Assembly: GCF_007991655.1 (NCBI RefSeq)
Contig: NZ_BJYT01000001.1
Span: 744,001 to 808,000, forward strand
Reading direction: 5' to 3'
DNA: 64,000 nucleotides
Source: Segetibacter aerophilus
Lineage (GTDB): Bacteria; Bacteroidota; Bacteroidia; Chitinophagales; Chitinophagaceae
The position numbers and the translations under genes were made by a program. The notes beneath the pieces are model-generated. The model did not search any database, was not told the origin of the DNA, and saw only the letters and a list, made by a program, of their open reading frames with translations. Below, piece after piece: positions 9,105-18,533 of the stretch. Each line of letters opens with the position of its first letter. Position 1 is the stretch's first letter.

Positions 9105-9415
9105 TATTCAACAAAAATATAATTATCGTTTCTGTTGATTGTTTTCTACCGGAACGGGTATCAATTCGGGCTGTTTTAAGCCAAATAAAATTGATAGAAC
9201 ATCTTTCACACTCATATAATTCGTTTAAAGGTTGACAATCTAATCTTTATTACCCCTACTTCATCAAGAGTGCGTGTAAATTAGTGAGAAATACCGGACA
9301 AAACTGTTAAAAAAGAAATTAGAGTTTAATATTTAGTTTTTATTCTAATAACTAGTATTGTCTTTAAATTATTGTGTTGTATAGGCATTTCTGTGCACTT
9401 TTTAAACGACTCTTA

Positions 9416-9802
9416 TTAGGTAGCCTGCGTATCTTCTGACGCCACTTCTTTCAATAACCGATCGTTTATAACCTGCTTAAAAGCATTCTTTGGTAGCGCA
9501 CCACGTTGTATCATCGGCGCTCCCTCAACTGGTATAAAAAGAAACGTAGGAATACTTTGAATACCAAACAATTCAGAAAGTTCAGGTTCTTTGTCTGTGT
9601 CTATTTTATAAATTTCTACCTTGTTATCATATTCGTCAGAAAGCTGCTCGAGCGTTGGCGCAACTGATTTACAAGGGCCACACCATTCAGCGTAAAAATC
9701 TATGACAGCAGGCAACTTACCTTTATATTTCCACTCTTCGCTATTCTGGTAGTCAAAAATTTCATCAATAAATTCTTGCTTGTTTAAATGTTTTGTAGGC
9801 AT
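9416..9802 (-). CDS. trxA: Thioredoxin
   Basis: Cytosolic thiol-disulfide reductant. The 128-residue protein has the thioredoxin fold with the redox motif WCGPC (Cys41 and Cys44) in DFYAEWCGPCKSVAPTLEQ and the cis-proline loop IQSIPTFLF. It is about 20 residues longer than E. coli TrxA, mainly through an N-terminal extension (about residues 1-25) and a short acidic C-terminal tail. No signal peptide. The MsrA gene 2.2 kb away would be a natural client, since MsrA is recycled by thioredoxin, but the two are not in one operon. Confidence 0.9.
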   Translation of the reverse strand: MPTKHLNKQEFIDEIFDYQNSEEWKYKGKLPAVIDFYAEWCGPCKSVAPTLEQLSDEYDNKVEIYKIDTDKEPELSELFGIQSIPTFLFIPVEGAPMIQRGALPKNAFKQVINDRLLKEVASEDTQAT

Positions 9803-9889
9803 TTATTTGTTTTAAGAAAGTAAAAAATTAAAACAGGATATCTCACTAAAAAGTGGGCAAACACAGTGCCATTTATCGATCGTATATTA

Positions 9890-10015
9890 GTCAGAAATTC
9901 AATGTAGGGACAAGCATTGTCACTTCGTTGTAGCATCGTTGTGTCACTCACTTGTACGTTTTCAAGAATTGAGCTTTTTTAGAGTGAACATTACGTCCCT
10001 ACACTTCCATCTGAC
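9890..10015. repeat. 126-bp element with inverted ends containing repeat copy 3
   Basis: Imperfect inverted ends at 9890-9911 and 9995-10015 share GTCAGA at the outer edge and TGTAGGGAC at the inner edge, with 6-7 unlike bases between. Inside, at 9934-9953, is an exact copy of the dispersed core CATCGTTGTGTCACTCACTT followed by GTAC. It lies between trxA and the SDR gene, both on the minus strand. It carries no reading frame of note and resembles a small non-autonomous mobile element or a folded RNA unit. Confidence 0.6.
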
Positions 10016-10037
10016 TTAATCAAGACAATAACAATAA

Positions 10038-11060
10038 CTACCAGGATTTCTTTTTCATCTTCACTATTCCAAAAATCACCATTCCGGTTGCAATCCCTGT
10101 TACGGCGATTGATGTAATGAGATTTCGTTTTCGAGGCTGTGGATCTGCAGCTAAATTCCAGCCGCCATGAATACTCGTTCCGTAATTAGCAGGGGCAAAC
10201 AGATTTCCGCTTGTTTCGGGTGCAGCATCAGCTTTTTCGAGATACGCATTCACAACCTTTGCTGTAACAGATCGGGTCACAGCAGGAAGTAAGAAATGAG
10301 CAAATCTCAAGAGATGAGTTACACTTCCTATTACAACAGATTTTTTGGGACGTTGCGCAATCGACACGATTGACCTTGCTACCTTTTGTGGATCATAAAC
10401 GGGCGGGGCAGGACGAAGAATTTTTCCTGAATAGTTAGCAGCATGCTGTATTCCCGGAGTATCTAAAAAGGCGGGAAAAAGGTCGCAGACATGAATGTTC
10501 CGATACTGGCTTAGCTCGCCACGCAACGCTTCTGAAAAACCTCGCAATCCAAACTTACTTGCCGAATATCCTACCCCATAAGGAACAGGAAACCACCCGC
10601 CAACTGATATATTATTAATCAACACGCCATATTGTTGCCTCTTAAAATATGGCACAACAGCATGAGCTCCGTGGATGTATCCCATCAAATTAGTCCTGAT
10701 CACCTGGTCATGTATTTCAATCGGGGTTTCTGTAAACTCACCGGCGGCAAGCACGCCCGCATTATTTACCCAGACATCAATTGAACCTCCAAATTCTGCG
10801 GCAGTTGCAGCAAGGGTTTTCATTTCTTCAGCATCTGTTACGTCGGTTTTTACCGCAAGTGCTAAAGCACCCATTTCCCTGCATATTGCCTCCACTTCAT
10901 CCAGTGCCTCTATATTACGGGCAGCAAGAACAATCTTAGCGCCGTGTCTTGCGAATTGTATCGCTGTCGCTCGACCTGCTCCGCTTGATGCACCTGTTAT
11001 CACAATTGTTTTATCCTGAAGCGGCTTATAATTCATGGTCGCTTTTGTTGAACTTTTCAT
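10038..11060 (-). CDS. Short-chain dehydrogenase/reductase with C-terminal membrane anchor
   Basis: NAD(P)-dependent oxidoreductase of the classical SDR family. With the start at 11060 (MKSSTKATMNYKPLQDK) it has 340 residues; the open frame extends 72 codons further upstream but would overlap the divergent phosphoesterase gene and adds nothing SDR-like. Motifs: cofactor loop TGASSGAG (22-29), NNAG, the catalytic Ser in NNISVGGWF and the YSASK catalytic Tyr-Lys pair. After the catalytic domain come about 60 extra residues ending in a hydrophobic helix and KMKKKSW, so the enzyme is probably anchored to the inner membrane. Substrate unknown. Confidence 0.9.
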   Translation of the reverse strand: MKSSTKATMNYKPLQDKTIVITGASSGAGRATAIQFARHGAKIVLAARNIEALDEVEAICREMGALALAVKTDVTDAEEMKTLAATAAEFGGSIDVWVNNAGVLAAGEFTETPIEIHDQVIRTNLMGYIHGAHAVVPYFKRQQYGVLINNISVGGWFPVPYGVGYSASKFGLRGFSEALRGELSQYRNIHVCDLFPAFLDTPGIQHAANYSGKILRPAPPVYDPQKVARSIVSIAQRPKKSVVIGSVTHLLRFAHFLLPAVTRSVTAKVVNAYLEKADAAPETSGNLFAPANYGTSIHGGWNLAADPQPRKRNLITSIAVTGIATGMVIFGIVKMKKKSW

Positions 11061-11160
11061 AGTTGTAGAATTAAGAATATTCGCGTAAATAAGTGTGCCA
11101 GTAGTACCGTCTCTAATCGGTGGTTCTGTTTTGGTAGCTAGTTTTAGCCTCGACAGCAAC

Positions 11161-12012
11161 ATGAAGATTATAACAAAAAGGAACTTAATAATAACGGCAC
11201 TTACAGGTATCGCTATTTCGCTTTTAGATTCCCTGATTTTAGAAAAATATTTTTTCGAGATAAAAACATACGACATAGGGAAGAAGACGGCTCAGCAAAC
11301 AATAAAGCTCTTATTCTTAACCGATCTCCACATCAAAAAATTTCTTGACCCGTCGTATAAGAGGCTTGCAAGAAAAATCAATGAAATGGATCCTGACCTC
11401 ATTTTAATTTCCGGCGATGTGATTGACGAAGATGGAATATATGCACCGGCACACCAATTCTTCAGCATGATCCGCTACTCAATTCCCAAAGTTGCAATTA
11501 TGGGAAATCATGACCATAAAAACAGGGTTAGGATAGGTACCTACCAAAAGTTATTTGATCAAAACAATTGTCAGCTACTATTGAACGAATCGAAGGCTTT
11601 TTCGATCTCAGGCAAAAGACTGATGATAACCGGGGTAGACGATTTTATCAATGGCACTCCTTCCTTTTCCAAAGCGATAAAGCATGTCGAACGAGAAGAA
11701 AATCACTTGCTTTTAGTACATAGCCCTCTCCAGCAGGAAACGATTTTGAAAGAAATGCAGCAGATCAACTCAACACGGTGTGAAGAGAAAAAATTGAATA
11801 TTCAGTACATTTTTGCGGGCCATAACCATGGCGGACAGGTATGTATTTTTGGATTTGCTCCTATATTACCTAAAATGTCTGGGGACTACCTGAAAGGGTG
11901 GTATAATAAGCATGCACCTTATTTATATCTTTCAAGAGGATTTGGAACTTCGACGCTTCCTTTCCGTTTTGGGGCAAGGTCAGAGGTTACAGTCTTTTAT
12001 TTAGGAGTATAG
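11161..12012 (+). CDS. YkuE-like metallophosphoesterase
   Basis: Binuclear-metal phosphoesterase; 283 residues from the ATG at 11161 (an upstream in-frame GTG at 11095 is less likely). Residues 8-28 form a hydrophobic N-terminal helix that could be a signal anchor. The metal-binding motifs are in order: TDLHIKKF (DxH), LILISGDVID (GD), IMGNHDH (GNHD), LLVHSP and AGHNHGGQV (GHxH). This set matches the YkuE/YaeI group, whose members act on lipid A/UDP-diacylglucosamine-like or phosphodiester substrates, so the true substrate is uncertain. Divergent from the SDR gene and convergent with msrA (17-base gap). Confidence 0.88.
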   Translation: MKIITKRNLIITALTGIAISLLDSLILEKYFFEIKTYDIGKKTAQQTIKLLFLTDLHIKKFLDPSYKRLARKINEMDPDLILISGDVIDEDGIYAPAHQFFSMIRYSIPKVAIMGNHDHKNRVRIGTYQKLFDQNNCQLLLNESKAFSISGKRLMITGVDDFINGTPSFSKAIKHVEREENHLLLVHSPLQQETILKEMQQINSTRCEEKKLNIQYIFAGHNHGGQVCIFGFAPILPKMSGDYLKGWYNKHAPYLYLSRGFGTSTLPFRFGARSEVTVFYLGV

Positions 12013-12029
12013 TTTGAATTGTCGAAGTA

Positions 12030-12686
12030 CTACAAGCTCTTGCTCTTCTTCAATTTGTCTTTAAACACTTTTTCAAACTTTTCCAACTTTGGTTGGATCA
12101 CGTAGCGGCAATACATCTGGTCTGAGTTTGCGTTGTAGTAATTCTGGTGATAATCTTCCGCTACATAAAAATTCTTCAAAGGTTCTACGGTAGTAACAAT
12201 AGGGTTAGGCCATGCGCCTGATTTATTAAGTTCTTCTTTATACTGTTCAGAAAGCTTTTTTTGTTCGTCGTTGTGGTAAAAAACTACACTTCTGTATTGC
12301 GGACCGCGATCGTTACCCTGCTGGTTAAGCGTGGTAGGATCATGCGTTTTCCAAAAAACCTGCAACAAATCATCGAAAGTAATTTTTGACGGATCGTAGA
12401 TCACCTGCGCCACTTCTACATGGCCAGTTGTTTTACTGCAAACTTGTTCGTAGGTAGGGTTTTTTATGTGACCGCCACTATAACCACTCGTAACCTTTAA
12501 AACTCCATCTAATTGCTGAAAAATTGCCTCCACACACCAGAAGCAACCAGCGCCAAAAGTTGCTGTGTCTGTTTTAATGTTTGTGGTACTCTTTAAGTTA
12601 GCGGCGTTCATGGTGGAAGACTGGTTCTGGGCGCATGAGATAAGCGTAATTGCAGCAAACAGGTTGCTTATTAAAAAATACCTCAT
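12030..12686 (-). CDS. msrA: Peptide-methionine (S)-S-oxide reductase, lipoprotein form
   Basis: Repairs methionine-S-sulfoxide in proteins. The signature GAGCFWCVEAIF holds the catalytic cysteine, and the domain runs to YCRYVIQPKLEKFEK, a usual MsrA C-terminal region. The start at 12686 gives MRYFLISNLFAAITLISCAQ, a lipoprotein signal with lipobox LISC, so the enzyme should be attached in the envelope. An ATG seven codons further upstream (12707) is also possible. Regeneration would need a periplasmic thioredoxin-like partner. A separate MsrB is not visible here. Confidence 0.93.
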   Translation of the reverse strand: MRYFLISNLFAAITLISCAQNQSSTMNAANLKSTTNIKTDTATFGAGCFWCVEAIFQQLDGVLKVTSGYSGGHIKNPTYEQVCSKTTGHVEVAQVIYDPSKITFDDLLQVFWKTHDPTTLNQQGNDRGPQYRSVVFYHNDEQKKLSEQYKEELNKSGAWPNPIVTTVEPLKNFYVAEDYHQNYYNANSDQMYCRYVIQPKLEKFEKVFKDKLKKSKSL

Positions 12687-12738
12687 AGTAATGGCTTTAG
12701 TTATCATCTACCAATTGTTATCTTTTTTGACGATGCTG

Positions 12739-12746
12739 CAAACTTA
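12739..12746 (-). promoter_or_regulatory. Candidate -7 box for msrA
   Basis: Read on the minus strand, TAAGTTTG matches TAnnTTTG and lies 32-53 bases upstream of the two possible msrA starts. No convincing -33 TTG is seen at the usual distance. Confidence 0.4.
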
Positions 12747-12976
12747 ATCGAACAACTTGAAGATGAGCAGGAGGGGAATAACTCTTAACAACAGAATAGG
12801 ATAATCACATTTTTTTTAACAGTGGTTTGACTTTAGACCTTTTTCCAACTCAGAACTGTAATAAGTAGGGAAGCTGATCTATGTATAAATTACAGTACCA
12901 CTTTTGCCGGATGTTTATTTAATAATCTCCTTTCCAAGTAAAGTACACTTAACGATTATTTGCGGGATGAACACTT

Positions 12977-12984
12977 TACTTTTG
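12977..12984 (+). promoter_or_regulatory. Candidate -7 box for mutS2
   Basis: TACTTTTG followed by CA matches the Bacteroidota TAnnTTTG box and would give a leader of about 38 nt before the mutS2 ATG. A TTTG at 12959-12962 is only 14 bases away, so the -33 element is not clear. Together with the msrA box this accounts for the 342-base divergent region 12687-13028; nothing else is apparent there. Confidence 0.5.
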
Positions 12985-13028
12985 CACGTTCAAAATAAAG
13001 TAAGTGCCTTATTGGGCAGAGGTTTTCT

Positions 13029-15134
13029 ATGAAGTTATTTCCAGAATCAGCACCGGTACAATTAGAGTTTGACAAGATTAAAGCATTGCTAACCGAGCAT
13101 TGCAAAAGCGAGTTTGCTAAAAAGAAGGCTGCTGACTTGCGCATCCATACGAAAAAAGAATTTATCGAGACAGAACTGCAGCAGTCGCATGAGTTCAAGC
13201 TGATAACGCTCAATGCCCAGTATTTCCCCAGCGATTATGTCCTCAATCTAACTAAAGATTTAAAATTGCTTTCTATCCCGGGTGCGGTATTAATCGGTGA
13301 GCAATTTGTTCAAATAAGAAAACTGGCTTTAAACATTCAATCTATATTTCGCTGGTTCGATAACGAGCGGAGAATTGCTTACCCCGCTCTAACCAAGGTC
13401 ATTCAAGATACTTATTATGAAAAGGCTATTCTTGAGATGCTGGATGAAGTATTGGATGAGTATGGCAACGTTAAAGACAATGCAACAGACGAGTTACAGA
13501 AAATAAGGCTGAATTTATACAAGAAGCGTAACGAGCTGCGAAGAGTTTTTGAAAGGGTGGTAGCGCGCTTAAATAAATCGGGTTATGCAGCAGATATAGA
13601 AGAAAGTTTTAGTAATGGAAGAAGGGTAGTAGCAGTATTTTCCGAGTACAAAAGACAAATAAAGGGAATACTTCATGGTGAAAGTGATACACGCAAAACT
13701 GCCTATATAGAACCCGAAGAAACAATTGAGTTAAACAACGACATTTTTAGTCTAGAAAATGAAGAGAGTAAAGAAGTACAAAGAATACTAAGAAAACTTA
13801 CTTCGGACCTTTCTATATACGCTGAGCTGCTTACTACTTACCATGCAATAGTAGGCGAATATGATTTCATTAAGGCAAAGGCGAAGCTGGCAATTGATAT
13901 GAACGGGGAGTTGCCAACTGTAATGGATAAGGCACATATAGAACTCGTAAACGCGGTCCATCCGCTGTTATATCTCTACAATAAAAAGTCTGGTAAGACG
14001 ACCATTCCATTATCCATAACTTTAAATGATAAAAACCGGATTTTGGTGATTAGCGGACCTAATGCTGGTGGGAAAACAGTTACCCTCAAAACTATTGGTC
14101 TCTTGCAAATCATGCTTCAAAGTGGTTTGCTTGTATCTGTTCATCCCACATCCCAGATGGGGATCTTCAAACAATTGATGATTCATATTGGGGACACCCA
14201 AAGTCTTGAGTTTGAGTTAAGCACCTACAGCAGCCATCTTAAAAACATGAAGCATTTTATGGAAGTGGCTAATGGCAAGACACTCTTTTTTATAGATGAA
14301 TTAGGAAGTGGAAGTGATCCTAATCTTGGAGGAGCCTTCGCTGAAGTCATAATGGAAGAACTTGCTCACAAACATTCGTTTGGCATTGTCACCACCCACT
14401 ACCTTAACCTGAAAGTAATGGCTAACAAGGTGCCGGGAATAATCAACGGCGCGATGGCTTTCGATGAGCAAAACCTCTTGCCTTTGTACAAACTAATTAT
14501 TGGAAAGCCCGGAAGTTCATATACTTTTTCAATTGCGGAACGCATTGGTCTTTCCCCTCACTTAATTAAAAAAGCGAGGGGTTTAGTAGACGAGGACCAT
14601 TTCAGCTTAGATAAATTACTCAATAGAACTGAGCAGGATTTGCGGCAGATTGAGAAAAAGGAAAGTGACTTGCACAAATTGGTTAAAGAAAATGAGCGTC
14701 TCAAAAAAGAGATGACGGTAGTGATGGATAAGGAGCGGCACCGCCAGGAAGTTGAATTGCTAAAGCAACAAAACCAGGTGAAGGAAGACCGTATCGCCTA
14801 CCTAAAGGATATGGAGCGAAAGCTGAAGCAGATTTTATTAGAATGGCGAAAAGCAGAAGACAAGAGCGAGCCCATCAAGCAAATGCACAATTTGTTGTTT
14901 AAAAAGAAAGATGAGGTCGTTACAAACAAGCTGGCTAAAAAAGTACAGGGGAAGTACGAAGAAGTGGCTTCAGATATAGTGGTTGGTGCCAAAGTAAAAT
15001 TGAAAAAAAATTACCAGGTAGGATCTGTCAAAGAGATAAGGGGTAAAAGAGCTATTGTGCAGGTTGGATTGCTACCGATGAGCGTAGATTTAGGAGACTT
15101 AGTTGTGGTACAGGAAAAAGGTGCGGAGGGTTAA
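13029..15134 (+). CDS. mutS2: MutS2-family ATPase lacking the Smr domain
   Basis: MutS2 proteins act on branched DNA or stalled/collided ribosomes rather than in mismatch repair. The 701-residue protein has the N-terminal core and clamp helices (about 1-320), then the ABC ATPase with Walker A GPNAGGKT (343-350), Walker B FFIDELGSGSDP and the TTHYLNLK switch, then a long charged coiled coil (about 520-640) and a KOW-like end (VVGAKVKLKKNYQVGSVKEI). Typical MutS2 is about 780 residues and ends in an Smr nuclease domain; here the frame stops after the KOW-like part with no Smr motif (LDLRG, HGxGxG). It may therefore lack nuclease or rely on a separate Smr protein. Confidence 0.9.
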   Translation: MKLFPESAPVQLEFDKIKALLTEHCKSEFAKKKAADLRIHTKKEFIETELQQSHEFKLITLNAQYFPSDYVLNLTKDLKLLSIPGAVLIGEQFVQIRKLALNIQSIFRWFDNERRIAYPALTKVIQDTYYEKAILEMLDEVLDEYGNVKDNATDELQKIRLNLYKKRNELRRVFERVVARLNKSGYAADIEESFSNGRRVVAVFSEYKRQIKGILHGESDTRKTAYIEPEETIELNNDIFSLENEESKEVQRILRKLTSDLSIYAELLTTYHAIVGEYDFIKAKAKLAIDMNGELPTVMDKAHIELVNAVHPLLYLYNKKSGKTTIPLSITLNDKNRILVISGPNAGGKTVTLKTIGLLQIMLQSGLLVSVHPTSQMGIFKQLMIHIGDTQSLEFELSTYSSHLKNMKHFMEVANGKTLFFIDELGSGSDPNLGGAFAEVIMEELAHKHSFGIVTTHYLNLKVMANKVPGIINGAMAFDEQNLLPLYKLIIGKPGSSYTFSIAERIGLSPHLIKKARGLVDEDHFSLDKLLNRTEQDLRQIEKKESDLHKLVKENERLKKEMTVVMDKERHRQEVELLKQQNQVKEDRIAYLKDMERKLKQILLEWRKAEDKSEPIKQMHNLLFKKKDEVVTNKLAKKVQGKYEEVASDIVVGAKVKLKKNYQVGSVKEIRGKRAIVQVGLLPMSVDLGDLVVVQEKGAEG

Positions 15135-15262
15135 GCATTTTTTAAGTTGCTGTCCCTTTACTTTAAATCTCTTAATATCAATGTGATGGGATAATTAAAT
15201 CCATTATTTTACGTTTATTACAATTATAATCTTCAATTCGATTTATATTGCAGCATCCATCT

Positions 15263-17899
15263 ATGATAAACAGTTTAGTTGACAGTATGGCTTCAAACAA
15301 TATTTCGTTTTTGAATTTTATTGAAAAGTTATTATCTGAAACTAATACTGGATGGCTGGTGGTAGATGACAATCGCAAAATCATCAATTTCAACGGTGCG
15401 TATCACCAATTTCACAACCTCTTTAATGAATCCCGCCTAGACATAGAGACTGTTCTACGAGACGGGGACTTTAAATCTTTTCCTGATAGTTTTATCTCAA
15501 ACCTAAAAAGAGTACTTAATCGCGAGACGGAGAAGGTAAAGCTGCAGATAGATTATTTAGGCAGTCTAACCTTATCGTTTTCCATTTCCATGGTTTATAT
15601 CTCCAGCGACGAAGACAATTTTGAAGGAGCGCTGATAATGGTCCAGAAAAAGGAATCCAGGTCAGCGACAACCAGGAAACCGGAGAATGAAGATTTTTAC
15701 AAAATACTTATCAATACCTCTACGAGTGTGTATCAGCTGACTGATGCTGCACTTGTTTTCACTTATACCAGCGGTGCGATCGAAGAAATTTTAGGCTATA
15801 CTGCCGCTGAAGTTCTTGGTAAAAATGCCATCGAACTCGTACATCCCGACGACAAAGAGCATGTAAGAGATTGGCTCATTAATATTCGCAGACAACCTGA
15901 AAAACTACTTACTGCAGAATATCGCATAAAAAATAAGCAGGGTGTTTATATCTGGGTTGAGAACAATGCGCGCAATATGCTTAGCGATGCTAGCATAAAA
16001 GCCATTGTGATGAGCTTTAGGAACATTCAAACAAAAAAGGTTGCTGACGATGCACTCATTCATGCCGAACAAAGACTTTCACTACTCCTAAATAACACAG
16101 AAGAATCATTTATTCTTTTAAATAGTCGCCTGCGAATCGTTACTTATAACAAGGCCGCGCAAGAACGTTCTCCATTTTTTTATAACGTAGAGTTACAGTC
16201 GGGTATTTCTGTGCTGGATTTAATTAGCAAGAACGAAATAGCGGAGTATATCAGTTTATTTGAGCAGGTATTTAAAGGAAAGGAAATTGAAAGGGAAACC
16301 AAATTTGTAGATGCAAATAAAGTTGCACACGTCTACAGTCATACTTTCAGACCACTTTTTAATTCCCAGGAGGATATTCACGGGGTCTTTATTACCTCAA
16401 CAGAAATCACTGAAAGAAAAAAACTAACTGAGGAAGTAGCTCTGCATTCCGATCGGTTGAAGACTGCACAAAAAATAGCACGTCTCGGCTATGTCGAGTT
16501 TGATCCTGCTACAAAAAACTTTTTCTGCTCCGAGCTTTTTTATGAAATATTAGGTGTTCCGGAGCTTTTGGATAACTGCCGCCAACTGTCCCTTCTTAGA
16601 AACATGGTGCACCCGGATGACAAGGAGTTGGTGAAGAAAGAAATCCAGGACGCTATTGTTCATGGCAAAGACTTCAATCTCGAATTTCGTTTCAACTCAA
16701 AAGACGGATTGACCAAAGTCATCCTTGCTATGGGTGGCTCAGAAAAAGATGAATTCGGAAAGACAGTTAAACTAAGGGTGACCCTGCAGGATATTACAGA
16801 CAGCAAGATGGCTATCCTTGCCCTTCAAACGCTTGAAAGCAAATTCAAATCGTTATTCGAAAACAGTATAGACGGCGTTATTCTTTCCAAGGAAGACGGC
16901 GACATCGTTTCTGCAAACCCTGCGGTTTGTAAAATGTTAGGTTATGCTCACTCAGAGTTAATCAACGTAAAGAGCCATGACCTTCTCGACATTGATTCGT
17001 CGTTGGTTGCAAACATGGCACAGGTGCAAAAAGACACGGGATCTTATATTGGCGAATTGTTTTTAAAGCATAAAAAAGGTTATTACGTTCCCGTAGAAGT
17101 CACCTCCGTTTTAATGAAAGACGGTAATGGCAACTGTTATCTATCCACGATTATTCGTGACATAACAGACAAGAAGAAAATCGAAGGTGAGCAGAAAGCT
17201 TTGACCGAAGAATTACTGAAAAATAACCAGGATCTCCAACAGTTTTCATTCATCACTTCTCACAACTTACGGGCGCCCGTAGCAAACTTGTTGAGCTTGT
17301 TGAGTTTGTATAACAAAGACAATCCTTTGGATGAATTTAACCAGTTATTGATAGAAAAGTTTGAAGAAGCTACCCAGCAATTAAACCAGACTTTGAATGA
17401 TTTAGTGAACGTTTTAGTAATTAAGTCAAACCCTAATATAGAGCGCGAAACAGTTAGCTTCACAGATGTGTTTATAGAAGTTAAGAAGAATGTAGACAAT
17501 CTTTTGTACCTGCAAAAGGGAAGTATAAAAGCCAATTTTTCCCAGGTCGACCAGATACAATATAGCCGTATTCACCTGGAGAGCATTTTCTTAAATATGC
17601 TTTCAAACGCCATTAGATATAGTTCTCCTGACCGCAATCCCGAAATAAAAATTACCTCTTACAAAACAGAGGACTGGGTCATAGTTGAATTTGAAGACAA
17701 CGGGCTGGGCATGGATCTCAACCGTTATCGCGACAGACTTTTCGGACTATACCAGCGTTTTCACGGACACAAAGAAGGCAAGGGGTTGGGCCTATATATG
17801 ACCCGTTCGCAGGTCACGGCCATGGGAGGTAAGATTGAGGTCGAAAGTGAACCCGGAGTAGGTACGAAGTTTAAGATATTTTTTAAATTACAAGATTAG
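15263..17899 (+). CDS. Multi-PAS sensor histidine kinase
   Basis: Soluble (no transmembrane segment) sensor kinase, 878 residues from the ATG at 15263; a TTG five codons earlier is less likely. Successive PAS/PAC units are visible, for example around residues 140-260 (HPDDKEHV..., ending in a PAC-type segment), 275-385, 395-510 (MVHPDDKELV) and 520-640 (SLFENSIDGVILS, SANPAVCKMLG). The kinase core has phospho-acceptor His667 in ITSHNLRAPVANLLSL and HATPase boxes LNMLSNAIRYS, EDNGLGMD and GKGLGLYMTR. The following gene, two bases after its stop, encodes a receiver, so the two form a two-component pair. The signal is likely cytoplasmic (redox, light or small ligand), but no cofactor residue is diagnostic. 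Confidence 0.93.
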   Translation: MINSLVDSMASNNISFLNFIEKLLSETNTGWLVVDDNRKIINFNGAYHQFHNLFNESRLDIETVLRDGDFKSFPDSFISNLKRVLNRETEKVKLQIDYLGSLTLSFSISMVYISSDEDNFEGALIMVQKKESRSATTRKPENEDFYKILINTSTSVYQLTDAALVFTYTSGAIEEILGYTAAEVLGKNAIELVHPDDKEHVRDWLINIRRQPEKLLTAEYRIKNKQGVYIWVENNARNMLSDASIKAIVMSFRNIQTKKVADDALIHAEQRLSLLLNNTEESFILLNSRLRIVTYNKAAQERSPFFYNVELQSGISVLDLISKNEIAEYISLFEQVFKGKEIERETKFVDANKVAHVYSHTFRPLFNSQEDIHGVFITSTEITERKKLTEEVALHSDRLKTAQKIARLGYVEFDPATKNFFCSELFYEILGVPELLDNCRQLSLLRNMVHPDDKELVKKEIQDAIVHGKDFNLEFRFNSKDGLTKVILAMGGSEKDEFGKTVKLRVTLQDITDSKMAILALQTLESKFKSLFENSIDGVILSKEDGDIVSANPAVCKMLGYAHSELINVKSHDLLDIDSSLVANMAQVQKDTGSYIGELFLKHKKGYYVPVEVTSVLMKDGNGNCYLSTIIRDITDKKKIEGEQKALTEELLKNNQDLQQFSFITSHNLRAPVANLLSLLSLYNKDNPLDEFNQLLIEKFEEATQQLNQTLNDLVNVLVIKSNPNIERETVSFTDVFIEVKKNVDNLLYLQKGSIKANFSQVDQIQYSRIHLESIFLNMLSNAIRYSSPDRNPEIKITSYKTEDWVIVEFEDNGLGMDLNRYRDRLFGLYQRFHGHKEGKGLGLYMTRSQVTAMGGKIEVESEPGVGTKFKIFFKLQD

Positions 17900-17901
17900 T
17901 A

Positions 17902-18288
17902 ATGGCGAAGTTTACAGACGTGCTTTTGGTAGAAGATGACCCGATCACCATCATGGTATGCGACAGGATAATCAAAATGTCATCGTTTGCTGAAAGAGTA
18001 AAATCATGCGAAAATGGTAAGGTTGGGATAGAATACCTATCTGGCCTCGCAGCTGATTGCTCCGCCCCAACAATTATTTTTCTCGACATCAATATGCCCG
18101 TTATGAACGGCTGGGATTTTCTTGAAGAATTCGACAAAATAAAATCACGTTTCAAGTCGCTTCCCCGTATTTATCTGCTGTCTTCTACCGTCGATCCTGA
18201 AGATTATAAGAAAGCGAAAAAGTTTACGCTGGTGCAAGATTTCATCTCGAAACCTTTAAGTAAAGAAGCGCTACAAAATATAAACTAG
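17902..18288 (+). CDS. Single-domain response regulator
   Basis: A 128-residue stand-alone receiver with acidic pocket VEDDP (Asp12/Asp13), phospho-acceptor Asp62 in FLDINMPVMNGW, the Ser/Thr in LLSSTV and the Lys in ISKPLS. No output domain, so it passes phosphate on or works by protein contact. It begins two bases after the kinase stop and is certainly co-transcribed and probably translationally coupled. Such kinase-plus-CheY-like pairs with HNLRAPV kinases are common in Bacteroidota. Confidence 0.95.
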   Translation: MAKFTDVLLVEDDPITIMVCDRIIKMSSFAERVKSCENGKVGIEYLSGLAADCSAPTIIFLDINMPVMNGWDFLEEFDKIKSRFKSLPRIYLLSSTVDPEDYKKAKKFTLVQDFISKPLSKEALQNIN

Positions 18289-18301
18289 CAATTTCTGTAG
18301 T

Positions 18302-18342
18302 AATGCCGGTATCAGGAATGAACTTTTTTTGATACCGGCGTT
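18302..18342 (+). terminator. Terminator after the two-component operon
   Basis: Stem of 10 perfect bp (18305-18314 with 18330-18339, GCCGGTATCA/TGATACCGGC), extended by three weaker pairs, 15-base loop, followed by TTTGTATTTTT. It is 13 bases after the receiver stop. Confidence 0.8.
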
Positions 18343-18533
18343 TGTATTTTTGGGCGTCATCGTTGCGACGCTCCGTTAATCGTTAGCGCTGGTTTGTACC
18401 TTTTTAGCACGATTTTCTTTTACTGCTTAAACTTGTAGTAATTTTTGTACAACAAGTTTTGAGCATTCACTTCCCCCAATTAATGCTGGCAAAATATTTA
18501 CTATTTATAGAATATCTACAAAATGTCTGAAGA

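Noticed and set aside
9029-9235. Open frame of 68 codons after the small secreted gene
   Set aside because: It runs through a strong terminator hairpin, has low-complexity content and no protein features.
11061-11276. 72-codon N-terminal extension of the SDR
   Set aside because: It overlaps the divergent phosphoesterase start and carries no SDR sequence; the start at 11060 suits the fold.
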